The notes under the pieces were generated by a model that was not told the origin of the DNA, made no database searches, and saw only the letters and a program-made list of their open reading frames with translations. This document shows, one piece after another, positions 1 through 7,424 of a stretch of DNA of 36,399 bases. The position numbers and the translations under genes were made by a program. Source of the stretch: DATEJJ01 sp039649115 (lineage in GTDB: Bacteria > Actinomycetota > Actinomycetes > Mycobacteriales > Micromonosporaceae); the NCBI GenBank assembly GCA_039649115.1, contig JBBWZQ010000207.1:1-36399 (forward strand), read 5' to 3'. The first letter of the stretch is position 1, and each line of letters opens with the position of its first letter.

Positions 1-524
1 TCGCTCGGCTTGTAGATCGCGGTGTTCCCGGTGACCAGGGCCGCGCCCAGCAGCCCGCAGGACACCGCCACCGGATCGTTCCAGGGGGTCAGCACGGCCA
101 CCACCCCGCGCGGCTCGAAGACCATGAGGTCGCTCGCGCCCCATTCGCCGGCCAGGCTGCGACCGCGGTGCAGCGGTCCCAGCTCGGCGTACTGGCGCAG
201 GGTGGCCACGCCCGCGGCCACGCCGGCCAGTGCCTCCCGCAGCGGCCGGCCCATCTCCCGCATGGTCAGCCAGGCCAGGTCCTCGGCGCGCTGCTCGACC
301 GCGAGTGCGGCGGCCGACACCGCGGCGGCGCGCAGGGACGGGGCGGTACGCGCCCAGCCGGGTGCCGCCGCGCGGGCCGCCTTCACGGCGGTCTCGATCG
401 CCTCGGGCGGGGACATGGGCACGCGCGCCACGAGTGAGCCGTCCGCCGGGTCGCTCTTCTCGGTCCACTCCACTGCCTGGCCGGCGGTCCACCGCTGGGC
501 GAGCCGGTGCTCGATGTTGCGCAT
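1..524 (-). CDS. Aldehyde dehydrogenase, N-terminal part (cut by window edge)
   Basis: The reverse strand from an ATG at 522-524 encodes the first 174 residues of an NAD(P)-dependent aldehyde dehydrogenase, which oxidises an aldehyde to a carboxylic acid. The TPWNDP motif near residues 146-151 is the conserved PWN stretch of the oxyanion/cofactor region, and GNTAIYKPS at 166-174 is the start of the cofactor-binding strand (G-N-T...K-P-S). REMGRPL at 89-95 is also typical of the family. The catalytic Cys and Glu lie beyond the window, so activity and substrate cannot be judged. An AGAAGGG stretch abuts the start and GGGAAA lies about 10 bases upstream; neither is an ideal ribosome site. The gene is divergent from the phosphatase gene at 709. 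Confidence 0.88.
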   Translation of the reverse strand, partial: MRNIEHRLAQRWTAGQAVEWTEKSDPADGSLVARVPMSPPEAIETAVKAARAAAPGWARTAPSLRAAAVSAAALAVEQRAEDLAWLTMREMGRPLREALAGVAAGVATLRQYAELGPLHRGRSLAGEWGASDLMVFEPRGVVAVLTPWNDPVAVSCGLLGAALVTGNTAIYKPS

Positions 525-708
525 CCCTTCTGCTTTCCCGCCGCCGGGGCCGGCAAACCGGGCTCGCGATCCGCGGCCGGCGCCCGCGCTTTTTCCGGGA
601 AAATGGGTAAGGGCGTGGATCGGCATAGGGTGGGCCGGGCCGGGGGTACGTTCTGACACGGGCCGTGCCGCGCGAGCGCCCGGCCCGGTAGGGGAGGACC
701 TGACACAG
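525..708. promoter_or_regulatory. Divergent intergenic region, possible weak stress-sigma promoter
   Basis: The 184 bases separate two divergent genes. GGGTAA at 605-610 resembles a sigma-B/F-type -10 element for the rightward gene, with GCTT at 588-591 as a poor -35 (13-base spacer). A strong ribosome site GGGGAGG at 691-697 serves the ATG at 709. The promoter call is tentative. Confidence 0.3.
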
Positions 709-3183
709 ATGGCGCGTGGTGGTCGGGCGCACCGGCTGGCCGGTGCGGCGAACGTCGACGCTCCGCCCGGTGACGCCGGCGGGGACGAGCTGAGCTGGGC
801 CGCGCGGGTGCAGCGGTTGGAGGGCGAGGTCGCCGGCCTGCGCCGGGCGATGCGCACCCGCGGGCTGATCGAGCAGGCCAAGGGCATGCTCGCCGAGCGG
901 TTCAGCTGCGATCCCGAGGAGGCCTTCGGGTACCTGTCCCGGCTGTCGCAGGACGCCAACGTGCGGGTGGTCGACATCGCGGCCGACGTCGTCGGTTCGC
1001 CGCGGCTGGACTCGCCCGACGCCGAGCAGCCCGACGGCGACCAGGGCGAACCGGCGGAGTCCCGGCAGGCGGCGCGCGCCGCGAGCCGCACCGCCGCCGC
1101 GCCACCGGCCGGGCGCCGGGAGGCACCGGTGGTCACCCCGCTGCCCGCCGACCTGTCCCGGCGCTTCCGCCGGGCCGTGGCCGCCGCGCAGGCGGCGGCG
1201 AGCCTGCCGGAACTGGCCGACACGCTGCTGCGCGACGGGTTGGCCACGCTGCACGGCTCGGCGGCGGTCATCTACCAGTGGGAGGCCGACGGTGGGCTGC
1301 GCCTGGTGGGTGCCGCCGGCTGGCCGGCCGAGGCGGCCAGCGACTGGCAGCGCATCCCGTCCGGCGTCAAGACCGCGGTCGGTCAGGTGGTACGGCTGGG
1401 CCGGCCGGTGTGGCTCACCGGTGCCGAGCAGGACTACCTGCTCATCGGCCCGGGGGTGGCGCGCGCGATCTTCCCGGTCCGGGTGGGCGAGCGGGTGGCC
1501 GGCGCACTGGAACTGATCTGGCCGCAGGCACGCACCTTCGACGAGCTGGAGCAGCGGTACCTGGGTGCGCTGGCGACCGCGGCCGAGCGGGAGGCGGCGC
1601 GGCTGTGGGACGGCGCGACCGGTACGGCGAGCCCGATGGGCGAGGGGCCGTCGTGGCTGTCGATCGTGCTGGACGTCGCGTACGAGCCGGTACAGGTGCT
1701 CTCGCCGGTGCGCGACGAGTCCGGTACCGTCGTCGACTTCGTCATCGACCACGTCAACACGGCGGCGGCGGAGGGCACCGGCCGCCCGGCCCGGGACGTG
1801 GTCGGGCGGCGGCTGCTGGACCTGTACCCGTACCTGCTGCCCAACGGCGTCTTCGACTCGTACCGCCGGGTGCTGGAGGACGGCGTGGGCTTCCGCGGCG
1901 ACGCCGTGCCGGAGACCGTGGTGGCGAACGGGCGGCAGCAGCAGATCGTGATCAGCCGCCGCGCGGCCCGGCTCGGCGACGGGCTGGTGGTCAGCTGGCA
2001 GCGGCTGGACCGGGAACTGCGCCGCGCGCAGCAGGTCGCCCGGATGGAGGCGCTGGGCCAGTCCGGCTGGGCCGACTGGGACTTCGGCCTGGGCGCGAAC
2101 GCGCAGGCCCCGCGCGCCAGCTCGACCGAGACCTACTGGTCGCCGGGCATGTACGCGGTGCTCGGCCGGAATCCGGCGCATGGCCCGCTGGCCCTGGACC
2201 AGCTGCCGACCCTGGTGCTCGCGGAGGACGTGCCGGCGGTGGAGAACCTGCTGCGGCGGGTGGTGGAGCGGGGCCGCGACGGCAGCGCGGAGTTCCGCAT
2301 CCGCCGGGACGGCCAGATCCGGTACCTGCGGGCGGTGGTCGAGCCGCGGCTGGACCCGCAGGGTCACACGGGCGGCGCCGGCGGCCTGGTGCAGGACGTG
2401 ACCGACGAGCGGCTGGCACAGGACCAGGTGCGCCGGGTGCAGCAGCAACTGGCCGAACAGCGGATCCGGCTCGGCGTTCAGCAGGCGCTGACCCAGCAGA
2501 TGCGCGAGGTGCTGTACCCGACGTCCGAACTCGGCTTCGCGGTGCCCGGTGCCCGGGTGGCCGGCCGGCACCTGCTGCCCGAAGGGCTGGCCGACGTGCG
2601 CGGCGACTTCTGCGACGCGACCGTCCTGCCCGGCGGCGACGTCCTGCTCACGATCGGAGACATCTTCGGCAGCGGGGTGCAGGCCGCGGCCACCATGTCC
2701 CGGCTGCTGTACCCGATCCGCGCGATGGGCCTCGCCGGTACCTCACCCGCCCAGATCCTCGCGCTGCTCAACATGGACCTGCGCCGGGACGCCGAGCCTC
2801 CGCTGGCCAGTGTGCTGGTCGCGAGGTTCGTGCGGGACGAGGGGTGCCTGATCTGGGCGCAGGCGGGTCACCTTGCGCCGGCGGTGCTGACCGCCGGCCA
2901 GGCGCGGCTGCTGGAGCGCCCGATGGGCGTCGCGCTCGGCCTGCTGCCCGATCCGGTGTATGCGGAGAGCCAGTTGCGGATGCGCCCCGGCGACATCGTT
3001 GCCTGCTACACCGACGGCGTGGTGTACGGCCGCACCGACGCCGCGGCCGACCCGCTGGCCGCGCTGCTCACCCGGTTGCGGCACGCGGCCCGGCGGGGCG
3101 GGCTCGACGCGGTCCTCGACCAGTGCCTGCGGCCGCGGGAAGACGAGGCGTGCCTGCTGGCCCTGCAGGCCACCGCGGCCTAG
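709..3183 (+). CDS. ANTAR-GAF-PAS-PAS-PP2C (SpoIIE/RsbU-type) phosphatase
   Basis: An 824-residue multidomain signalling phosphatase, expected to dephosphorylate a STAS anti-anti-sigma protein and so release a stress sigma factor. Domains in order: an ANTAR-like helical segment at about 35-97 (RGLIEQAKGMLAERF at 51-65 is the typical core), a GAF domain at about 150-305, a PAS-like domain at 315-440, a second PAS at 445-575, a short coiled segment, and a PP2C/SpoIIE domain at about 610-824. Metal-ligand acids are visible: D633 and D636 (GDFCD), D651 (GDIFGSG), D769 (YTDG) and D812 (EDE), so the phosphatase looks active. The ATG at 709 follows a strong GGGGAGG site; the frame is open further upstream but without coding character. 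ANTAR domains usually sit at the C-terminus as RNA-binding antiterminators, so the N-terminal position is notable. The gene converges on the STAS gene ending at 3227. Confidence 0.87.
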   Translation: MARGGRAHRLAGAANVDAPPGDAGGDELSWAARVQRLEGEVAGLRRAMRTRGLIEQAKGMLAERFSCDPEEAFGYLSRLSQDANVRVVDIAADVVGSPRLDSPDAEQPDGDQGEPAESRQAARAASRTAAAPPAGRREAPVVTPLPADLSRRFRRAVAAAQAAASLPELADTLLRDGLATLHGSAAVIYQWEADGGLRLVGAAGWPAEAASDWQRIPSGVKTAVGQVVRLGRPVWLTGAEQDYLLIGPGVARAIFPVRVGERVAGALELIWPQARTFDELEQRYLGALATAAEREAARLWDGATGTASPMGEGPSWLSIVLDVAYEPVQVLSPVRDESGTVVDFVIDHVNTAAAEGTGRPARDVVGRRLLDLYPYLLPNGVFDSYRRVLEDGVGFRGDAVPETVVANGRQQQIVISRRAARLGDGLVVSWQRLDRELRRAQQVARMEALGQSGWADWDFGLGANAQAPRASSTETYWSPGMYAVLGRNPAHGPLALDQLPTLVLAEDVPAVENLLRRVVERGRDGSAEFRIRRDGQIRYLRAVVEPRLDPQGHTGGAGGLVQDVTDERLAQDQVRRVQQQLAEQRIRLGVQQALTQQMREVLYPTSELGFAVPGARVAGRHLLPEGLADVRGDFCDATVLPGGDVLLTIGDIFGSGVQAAATMSRLLYPIRAMGLAGTSPAQILALLNMDLRRDAEPPLASVLVARFVRDEGCLIWAQAGHLAPAVLTAGQARLLERPMGVALGLLPDPVYAESQLRMRPGDIVACYTDGVVYGRTDAAADPLAALLTRLRHAARRGGLDAVLDQCLRPREDEACLLALQATAA

Positions 3184-3226
3184 CTGATCCGCACGGGAGG
3201 AGCGGCCTGCGGCCCGCTATTCCGGT

Positions 3227-3598
3227 TCACGTTGTGGTCGCGTCCAGCGCGCGCATCGCCGCCGGAACCGACGGGTACACGCTGATCACCTGGTCGACCC
3301 CGCTGATGCTGAGCACGTCGAGGACCCGGTGGCCGGGCGCGCACAGCGCGAGCATGCCGTCCAGGTCGGTCAGGCGCCGGTGCAGCTTGATGATGGCGCC
3401 CAGGCCGGTGGAGTCGCAGAACCGCAGTCCCTCCAGGTCGAGGGCGACCCGCGCACCGGAGGTGATGAGTTCCTCGACGGCCGACTGCAGGCGGCCGATC
3501 GTGCCGAGGTCGAGCTCACCGGTTACCCGCAACACGTGGATGCCGGTCGGTTCGGCCGCCGCTTCGTCGACGTGCAGCCACGACTTCGCCCCAGTCAT
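3227..3598 (-). CDS. STAS-domain anti-sigma factor antagonist
   Basis: A 123-residue single STAS domain protein of the SpoIIAA/RsbV type. In the partner-switching mechanism the unphosphorylated form sequesters an RsbW-like kinase and frees the sigma factor. The phosphorylation loop is intact: FCDSTGLGAI at 60-69 places the acceptor at Ser63. VTGELDLGT at 25-33 is the conserved beta-strand that precedes helix 1. The ATG at 3596-3598 has GGAG about 5 bases upstream. It lies tail-to-tail with the PP2C phosphatase gene, which is a plausible enzyme for it, and several candidate HATPase kinases are nearby. Which kinase is the true partner cannot be told from sequence. Confidence 0.93.
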   Translation of the reverse strand: MTGAKSWLHVDEAAAEPTGIHVLRVTGELDLGTIGRLQSAVEELITSGARVALDLEGLRFCDSTGLGAIIKLHRRLTDLDGMLALCAPGHRVLDVLSISGVDQVISVYPSVPAAMRALDATTT

Positions 3599-3941
3599 GC
3601 AGCTCCGCCTCGCCGTCTGAGTACTGCTTCCAGCTGAGCGCCGCTCCGCCGGGCACCGCTCCGGTACGGAGGCATTATTGCTCGTGCCTGGGCGAGCGCG
3701 GAGGAGATCAGGGGGCGAATCTCGCCGGGTGTCCTGCTGACTTCACCGAGGATCACCATGCGTGGGTGAACTCCGCGTAATCACTTACGTACAGTAAGTC
3801 GTCGACTGCCGATGCGCCGTTCGTGTGGGACTCTGTGGGGACGAAAAGTGGTCGAGCTTCACGCGTGTCAATGAGGCGTGTGCCGGGTAGCCGCCCAGCG
3901 GAGGGGGTACGGGGCACGGTACTACGGAAGGTGGCGCACGG
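3599..3941. other. Intergenic region between divergent regulators, with an inverted repeat
   Basis: No gene is supported in these 343 bases; open frames here lack consistent G/C third-position bias. The region is locally AT-richer around 3755-3870. It holds a perfect 6-base inverted repeat, ACTTAC at 3783-3788 and GTAAGT at 3794-3799 with a 5-base loop, which could be an operator or part of a promoter region for either flanking gene. GGGTAG (3885-3890) and GGGTAC (3905-3910) are -10-like for a stress sigma factor but lack convincing -35 partners. Confidence 0.4.
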
Positions 3942-4709
3942 GTGCCGAGTCCGTTGGTCTGCCAGGTGCGGCGACGGTTGCCCGTCGCCCTGGTCAGCCT
4001 CTACGGAACCCTCGACGAAACGTCGGTCGTGGACGCGGTCGTCTCGCTGCGCGACTGCCTCGCCGACCTGCCCACCACCCTCGTCGTCGACGCCTCCCAC
4101 CTCGCGGTGACCGGGATCGAGGCGCTGGCACCGCTGACGGTGCTCGCCACCGACGCGCAGCGCTGGCCCGGTGCCTCGGTGTCGTTGTGCTCCGTCTCCG
4201 CCACCACGCGGTCGCTGGTCAACCGCGCCGCTCCCGGCGGTGAGCTGGGCACCTGCGACGACGCGCAGGCCACGACCGAGGAGGCGCTGCGCCGGCCGGT
4301 GCCGCCGCGGATGGACGCCAGCCTGCCGCCGGGGCCGGACATGCCGGCCGCCAGCCGCGATCTGGTGACCCAGGCCTGCGAGGAGTGGGGCCTGCGCCGG
4401 GTGCGCCGGCTCGCCGAGCTCATCATGTCCGAGCTGGCCAGCAACGCGGTCCTGCACGCCCGCACGCCGGCGGCGGTCACGGTCCGGCTTTTCGGCAGCT
4501 GCCTGCAGATGGCGGTACGCGATGGGGATCCGCGCCTGGTCCACCACCCGCCGCCCGGCACGCACGGCGCGCACGACGGCGAAAACGGCCGTGGCCTGCT
4601 GATTCTCGAAGCGATGGCGGACCAGTGGGGCAGCGTGCCGACCGGCAACGGCAAGGTGGTGTGGGCGCAGGTGCGGATTCCGGGGCCGAGACCTGTGCCA
4701 CCGTTGTGA
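3942..4709 (+). CDS. STAS-HATPase fusion regulator (anti-sigma / anti-anti-sigma)
   Basis: A 255-residue protein that appears to join both halves of a partner switch. Residues 1-110 resemble a degenerate STAS domain; the loop that normally reads D-S-T/S-G-L is VTGIEAL here, so Thr57 rather than Ser would be the phospho-acceptor. Residues 125-248 form an RsbW-like GHKL ATPase domain: the N box is LIMSELASNAVLHA (Asn168), the G1 region RDGDPRL at 193-199 is degenerate, and the G2 region ENGRGLLIL at 214-222 is good. Start is GTG at 3942 with GGAAGG at 3926-3931. It lies upstream of the sigma gene at 5001 and probably controls it in cis. It could act as a self-contained switch or only as a kinase. 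Confidence 0.8.
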   Translation: MPSPLVCQVRRRLPVALVSLYGTLDETSVVDAVVSLRDCLADLPTTLVVDASHLAVTGIEALAPLTVLATDAQRWPGASVSLCSVSATTRSLVNRAAPGGELGTCDDAQATTEEALRRPVPPRMDASLPPGPDMPAASRDLVTQACEEWGLRRVRRLAELIMSELASNAVLHARTPAAVTVRLFGSCLQMAVRDGDPRLVHHPPPGTHGAHDGENGRGLLILEAMADQWGSVPTGNGKVVWAQVRIPGPRPVPPL

Positions 4710-5000
4710 TGGAGGCGCTTGCGCAGGATCTCTATCAGAGTATGGTTCGAACCGTTGCACACGAACGTGTGACATGGCGCGGTTCCGGGGCAGCGGCACA
4801 CGGTTGCCCACCAAGAAGAACTGCTGCGCGGCGCTCAAGCAAGGGGTGCCAGCACCGTGTACCAGTAGGCCGGACCGTCCGGTGCTCCCCGCACGACCGG
4901 GGATGACGGCGGCCTCCGACGACTCCGGTTCGACAATCCTGCTTTGCGGCGCATGCGCCGCGAGGCTGACCGGGGCGTCGTGGCACGTGGAGGCAACCCC
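4710..5000. promoter_or_regulatory. Sigma-gene upstream region with two adjacent palindromes
   Basis: The 291 bases before the sigma-factor gene contain GGTTCGAACC at 4744-4753 (perfect 10-base palindrome) and CACACGAACGTGTG at 4758-4771 (6-base arms, 2-base spacer), separated by four bases. Both fit operator sites for a dimeric regulator. No canonical promoter is clear. A ribosome site GGAGG lies at 4989-4993. Confidence 0.4.
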
Positions 5001-5858
5001 ATGACCAGCCCGACCAGAGGTGCCGGCACCGCCCACCTCGACGACCCTGCCCCGGCCCCTCCCGTCGCCGCCGACGTCGAGGAGGACTGGCGCGACGACC
5101 TCGACAGCCTGGTGCACGACGAATTCCGGCGGCGTACCGGGCTCGCCGAGGACCACCCGGAGCGGGACCGGATCCGCAACGTCATCATCTGCGCCGGGCT
5201 GCCGCTGGCCAGGCGCACCGCGCAGCGCTTCCGCAGCCGCGGCGAACCGCTCGACGACCTGGTACAGGTGGCGACGGTGGGACTCATCAAGTCGGTGGAC
5301 CGCTTCGACGTCACCCGCGGCGTACCGTTCAGCCACTACGCCGGTCCGACGATCCAGGGGGAGCTCAAGCGCCACTTCCGGGACAAGGGCTGGAGCGTGC
5401 GGGTGACCCGCCGGATGCAGGAGCTGCACCTGGAGATCACCCACGCGGTACCGCAGCTGAGCCAGGATCTGGGCGCCTCGCCGACGGTCGCGCAACTGGC
5501 CGCGCACCTCGGTGCCGAGGAGGAGGACGTGATCGCCGGCCTGGAGTGCGGTGCCGCGTACCGCACCCGGTCGCTGTCCAGTCCGGTGCACACGGACGAC
5601 TTCGGCAGCACGGAGCTGGGCGAGGTGATCGGCTCCGAGGACACCGCGCTGGAGTCGGTGGCCGACCGCGAGGCGCTGCACCAGGTGCTGGGCGAGCTGC
5701 CCGAGCGGGAGCAGCGGATCGTGTCGCTGCGCTTCTTCGGCAACCTCACCCAGTCACAGATCGCGCAGCGGGTGGGCATCTCCCAGATGCACGTGTCCCG
5801 GCTGCTCACCCAGTCCCTGGCGATGCTGCGCGAACGGCTGCTGGCCGAGCCGGGCTGA
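5001..5858 (+). CDS. SigB/SigF-type (group 3) RNA polymerase sigma factor
   Basis: A 285-residue sigma-70 family protein of the stress/sporulation SigB/F/G group. Region 2 spans about 60-145, including PLDDLVQVATVGLIKSVDRF and a GVPFSHYAGPTIQGEL stretch typical of this group. A region 3-like segment follows at 150-205, and region 4 with its helix-turn-helix is at 232-280 (LPEREQRIVSLRFF; SQIAQRVGISQMHVSRLL). The ATG at 5001 has GGAGG 7 bases upstream; the frame is open further upstream to 4944 but that stretch lacks coding bias. The gene sits next to STAS and HATPase regulators, the usual partner-switch setting. Its 3' end overlaps the convergent GT9 gene by 53 bases. The family is known to recognise GTTT-N14-16-GGGTAT-like promoters, two of which occur in this window. 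Confidence 0.93.
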   Translation: MTSPTRGAGTAHLDDPAPAPPVAADVEEDWRDDLDSLVHDEFRRRTGLAEDHPERDRIRNVIICAGLPLARRTAQRFRSRGEPLDDLVQVATVGLIKSVDRFDVTRGVPFSHYAGPTIQGELKRHFRDKGWSVRVTRRMQELHLEITHAVPQLSQDLGASPTVAQLAAHLGAEEEDVIAGLECGAAYRTRSLSSPVHTDDFGSTELGEVIGSEDTALESVADREALHQVLGELPEREQRIVSLRFFGNLTQSQIAQRVGISQMHVSRLLTQSLAMLRERLLAEPG

Positions 5859-6753
5859 GCTGCGCCGTACTGATCTCCGCGGCGGCGGACAGCACCTCGG
5901 GTACCGGGATCGAGCGCAGGCCGCGCACACCGTGCCAGAGCACGCGGTGCTGACCCCGGCCGGCCGGGGGCGCCCACCGGGCCGGCGGCTCCGGTCCGAA
6001 CAGCACCACGGACGGTGTGCCGTACGCGGTGGCCAGGTGTGCCACGCCGGTGTCCCCCGACACCACGAGGCGGGCGGCGGCCACCAGCGCGGCCAGCGCG
6101 CCGACATCGGTGTGGCCGGCCAGGGCACTCGCCGGTGCGAGCCCGGCCATCGCCGCCACCCGCTGGGCCAGCCGCCGCTCGGCCGGCGAGCCGGTGACCA
6201 CCACGTGGTGCCCGGCCCGGTGCAGGTGCCGGGCCACCTCGGCGAAGCGGCGGGCCGGCCAGCGGCGCGCGGCGCAGCTGCTGCCCGGATGCACGATCGC
6301 CGCCGCCGGTACCGGTGGCGGCACGGCCGGCACGTGCAGGCTCAGGTCGCCGGGGTAGGCCGGGATCCCGTACCAGTCGAGCAGCCGGCACCAGCGCGCC
6401 ACCTCGTGCTCGCCTTCCCTCCACTGTGGACCGTCGAGGTGACCGGCGGCCGGGTTGCGGAAGGCGATCAGCCGCCCGGGACGCAGCGCGGCAAGCAGCC
6501 GGTGCGACTCGGGTCCCCGGCCGTGCAGGTTCACCGCGACCCACGGCGGGGGCAGCGCGCCGGGCGGGCCGGCCAGGCCCGGCAGGGGTACCAGCCGGTC
6601 GACCGCACCGGTCAGCTCGGCCAGGGGGGCGAGCCAGTCCGGCGCGGCCAGCAGCATCCGGCGCGCCGGGAAGGCGGCGCGCAGCGCGCGGAGCGCGGGT
6701 ACCGCCGTGGCGAGGTCGCCGATGCCGAGAGCGCGCAGCGCCAGGACTGTCAC
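5806..6753 (-). CDS. GT9 (heptosyltransferase-like) glycosyltransferase
   Basis: A 315-residue GT-B enzyme of glycosyltransferase family 9, the family of ADP-heptose:LPS heptosyltransferases. VHPGSSCAARRWP at 154-166 begins the donor-binding half, and SGDTGVAHLATAYG at 232-245 is the family signature around the nucleotide-sugar site. As the last gene of an operon that also encodes GmhA, HldE and GmhB functions, it probably transfers a heptose to a surface glycan; the acceptor is unknown because there is no LPS in this lineage. The GTG start (6751-6753) overlaps the upstream stop as GTGA, indicating coupling. The C-terminal 17 codons lie antisense to the sigma-factor gene. A start at an upstream in-frame ATG (6780) is possible but would overlap more. 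Confidence 0.85.
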   Translation of the reverse strand: MTVLALRALGIGDLATAVPALRALRAAFPARRMLLAAPDWLAPLAELTGAVDRLVPLPGLAGPPGALPPPWVAVNLHGRGPESHRLLAALRPGRLIAFRNPAAGHLDGPQWREGEHEVARWCRLLDWYGIPAYPGDLSLHVPAVPPPVPAAAIVHPGSSCAARRWPARRFAEVARHLHRAGHHVVVTGSPAERRLAQRVAAMAGLAPASALAGHTDVGALAALVAAARLVVSGDTGVAHLATAYGTPSVVLFGPEPPARWAPPAGRGQHRVLWHGVRGLRSIPVPEVLSAAAEISTAQLSPARPAAVRAASPGTG

Positions 6754-7424
6754 GGGTAGGAGGGCTCCTCGCTCGGGCACACCACCAGCTCGCGTACCTC
6801 GCAGCCGGCCGGCTGGGACAGCGCGAACATGACCGCGCCGGCGACGTGCTCCGGATCGTTGAGCTTCGCGTCCGCGCCGGGCCGGTACTGCTCCGAGCGA
6901 CCGTCGAAGAAGCTGGTGCGCATGCCGCCCGGGATCAGCAGCGTGACGCCGACCTGCCCGGCCATCTCCACGGCCAGTGCCCGGGTGAAGCCGACGACCC
7001 CGAACTTGGCCGCGCAGTAGGCGGTCGCGTCGGAGAGCACCCGCAGCCCGAGCGTCGAGGCCACGGTCACCACGCGGCCGTGCGACTCCCGCAGGTACGG
7101 CAGGGCGCCGCGCACCACGGCCGCCGTCGCCAGCAGGTCCACCTGCACGATGCGGTCCCAGTCCGCACCGTCCACATCGGACAGCTTGCCCGGCTGGTCG
7201 ATGCCGGCCGCGGTGACCACCGCGTCGAGCCCGCCGGCGTGCTCGGCCAGTTCGCGGGTTGCCCGCTCGGCGGCCCGGCTGTCCGAGAGGTCCACCGGTA
7301 CGTGGCTCACACCTTCCGCCGGGGGGCGCAGGTCCAGCACGTACGGCTTGCCGCCGGACGCGGACACCGCCCGCACGACCGCGGCACCCAGGCCGCTCGA
7401 TCCACCGGACACCAGTACTCTCAT
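6750..7424 (-). CDS. Classical short-chain dehydrogenase/reductase (SDR)
   Basis: A 224-residue NAD(P)-binding oxidoreductase. The cofactor motif is SGGSSGLG at 6-13 and the catalytic set is S123, Y136 and K140 (YCAAK). The chain is of classical-SDR length, shorter than the roughly 310 residues of HldD epimerases, so it is not a standard ADP-heptose 6-epimerase. Its place between hldE and a GT9 gene suggests it modifies the heptose or the aglycone, but no substrate can be read from the sequence. ATG at 7422-7424 follows GGGAGGAAA and overlaps the hldE stop as ATGA; its own stop overlaps the next start as GTGA. Confidence 0.88.
   Translation of the reverse strand: MRVLVSGGSSGLGAAVVRAVSASGGKPYVLDLRPPAEGVSHVPVDLSDSRAAERATRELAEHAGGLDAVVTAAGIDQPGKLSDVDGADWDRIVQVDLLATAAVVRGALPYLRESHGRVVTVASTLGLRVLSDATAYCAAKFGVVGFTRALAVEMAGQVGVTLLIPGGMRTSFFDGRSEQYRPGADAKLNDPEHVAGAVMFALSQPAGCEVRELVVCPSEEPSYP

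Noticed and set aside
22..708. Upstream in-frame extension of the phosphatase gene
   Set aside because: It overlaps the aldehyde dehydrogenase gene on the other strand, lacks domains, and a strong ribosome site GGGGAGG marks the ATG at 709.
1278..3620. 780-codon open frame overlapping the phosphatase gene
   Set aside because: It is a +1-frame shadow, rich in Gly/Arg/Ala/Pro from GC bias, with no domain.
4744..4753. GGTTCGAACC as a tRNA T-arm
   Set aside because: No acceptor stem, anticodon arm or CCA-like end can be placed around it, so it is treated as a palindrome only.
3753..5681. 642-codon open frame antisense to the sigma and STAS-HATPase genes
   Set aside because: It lies opposite two genes with clear domains and has low-complexity composition.
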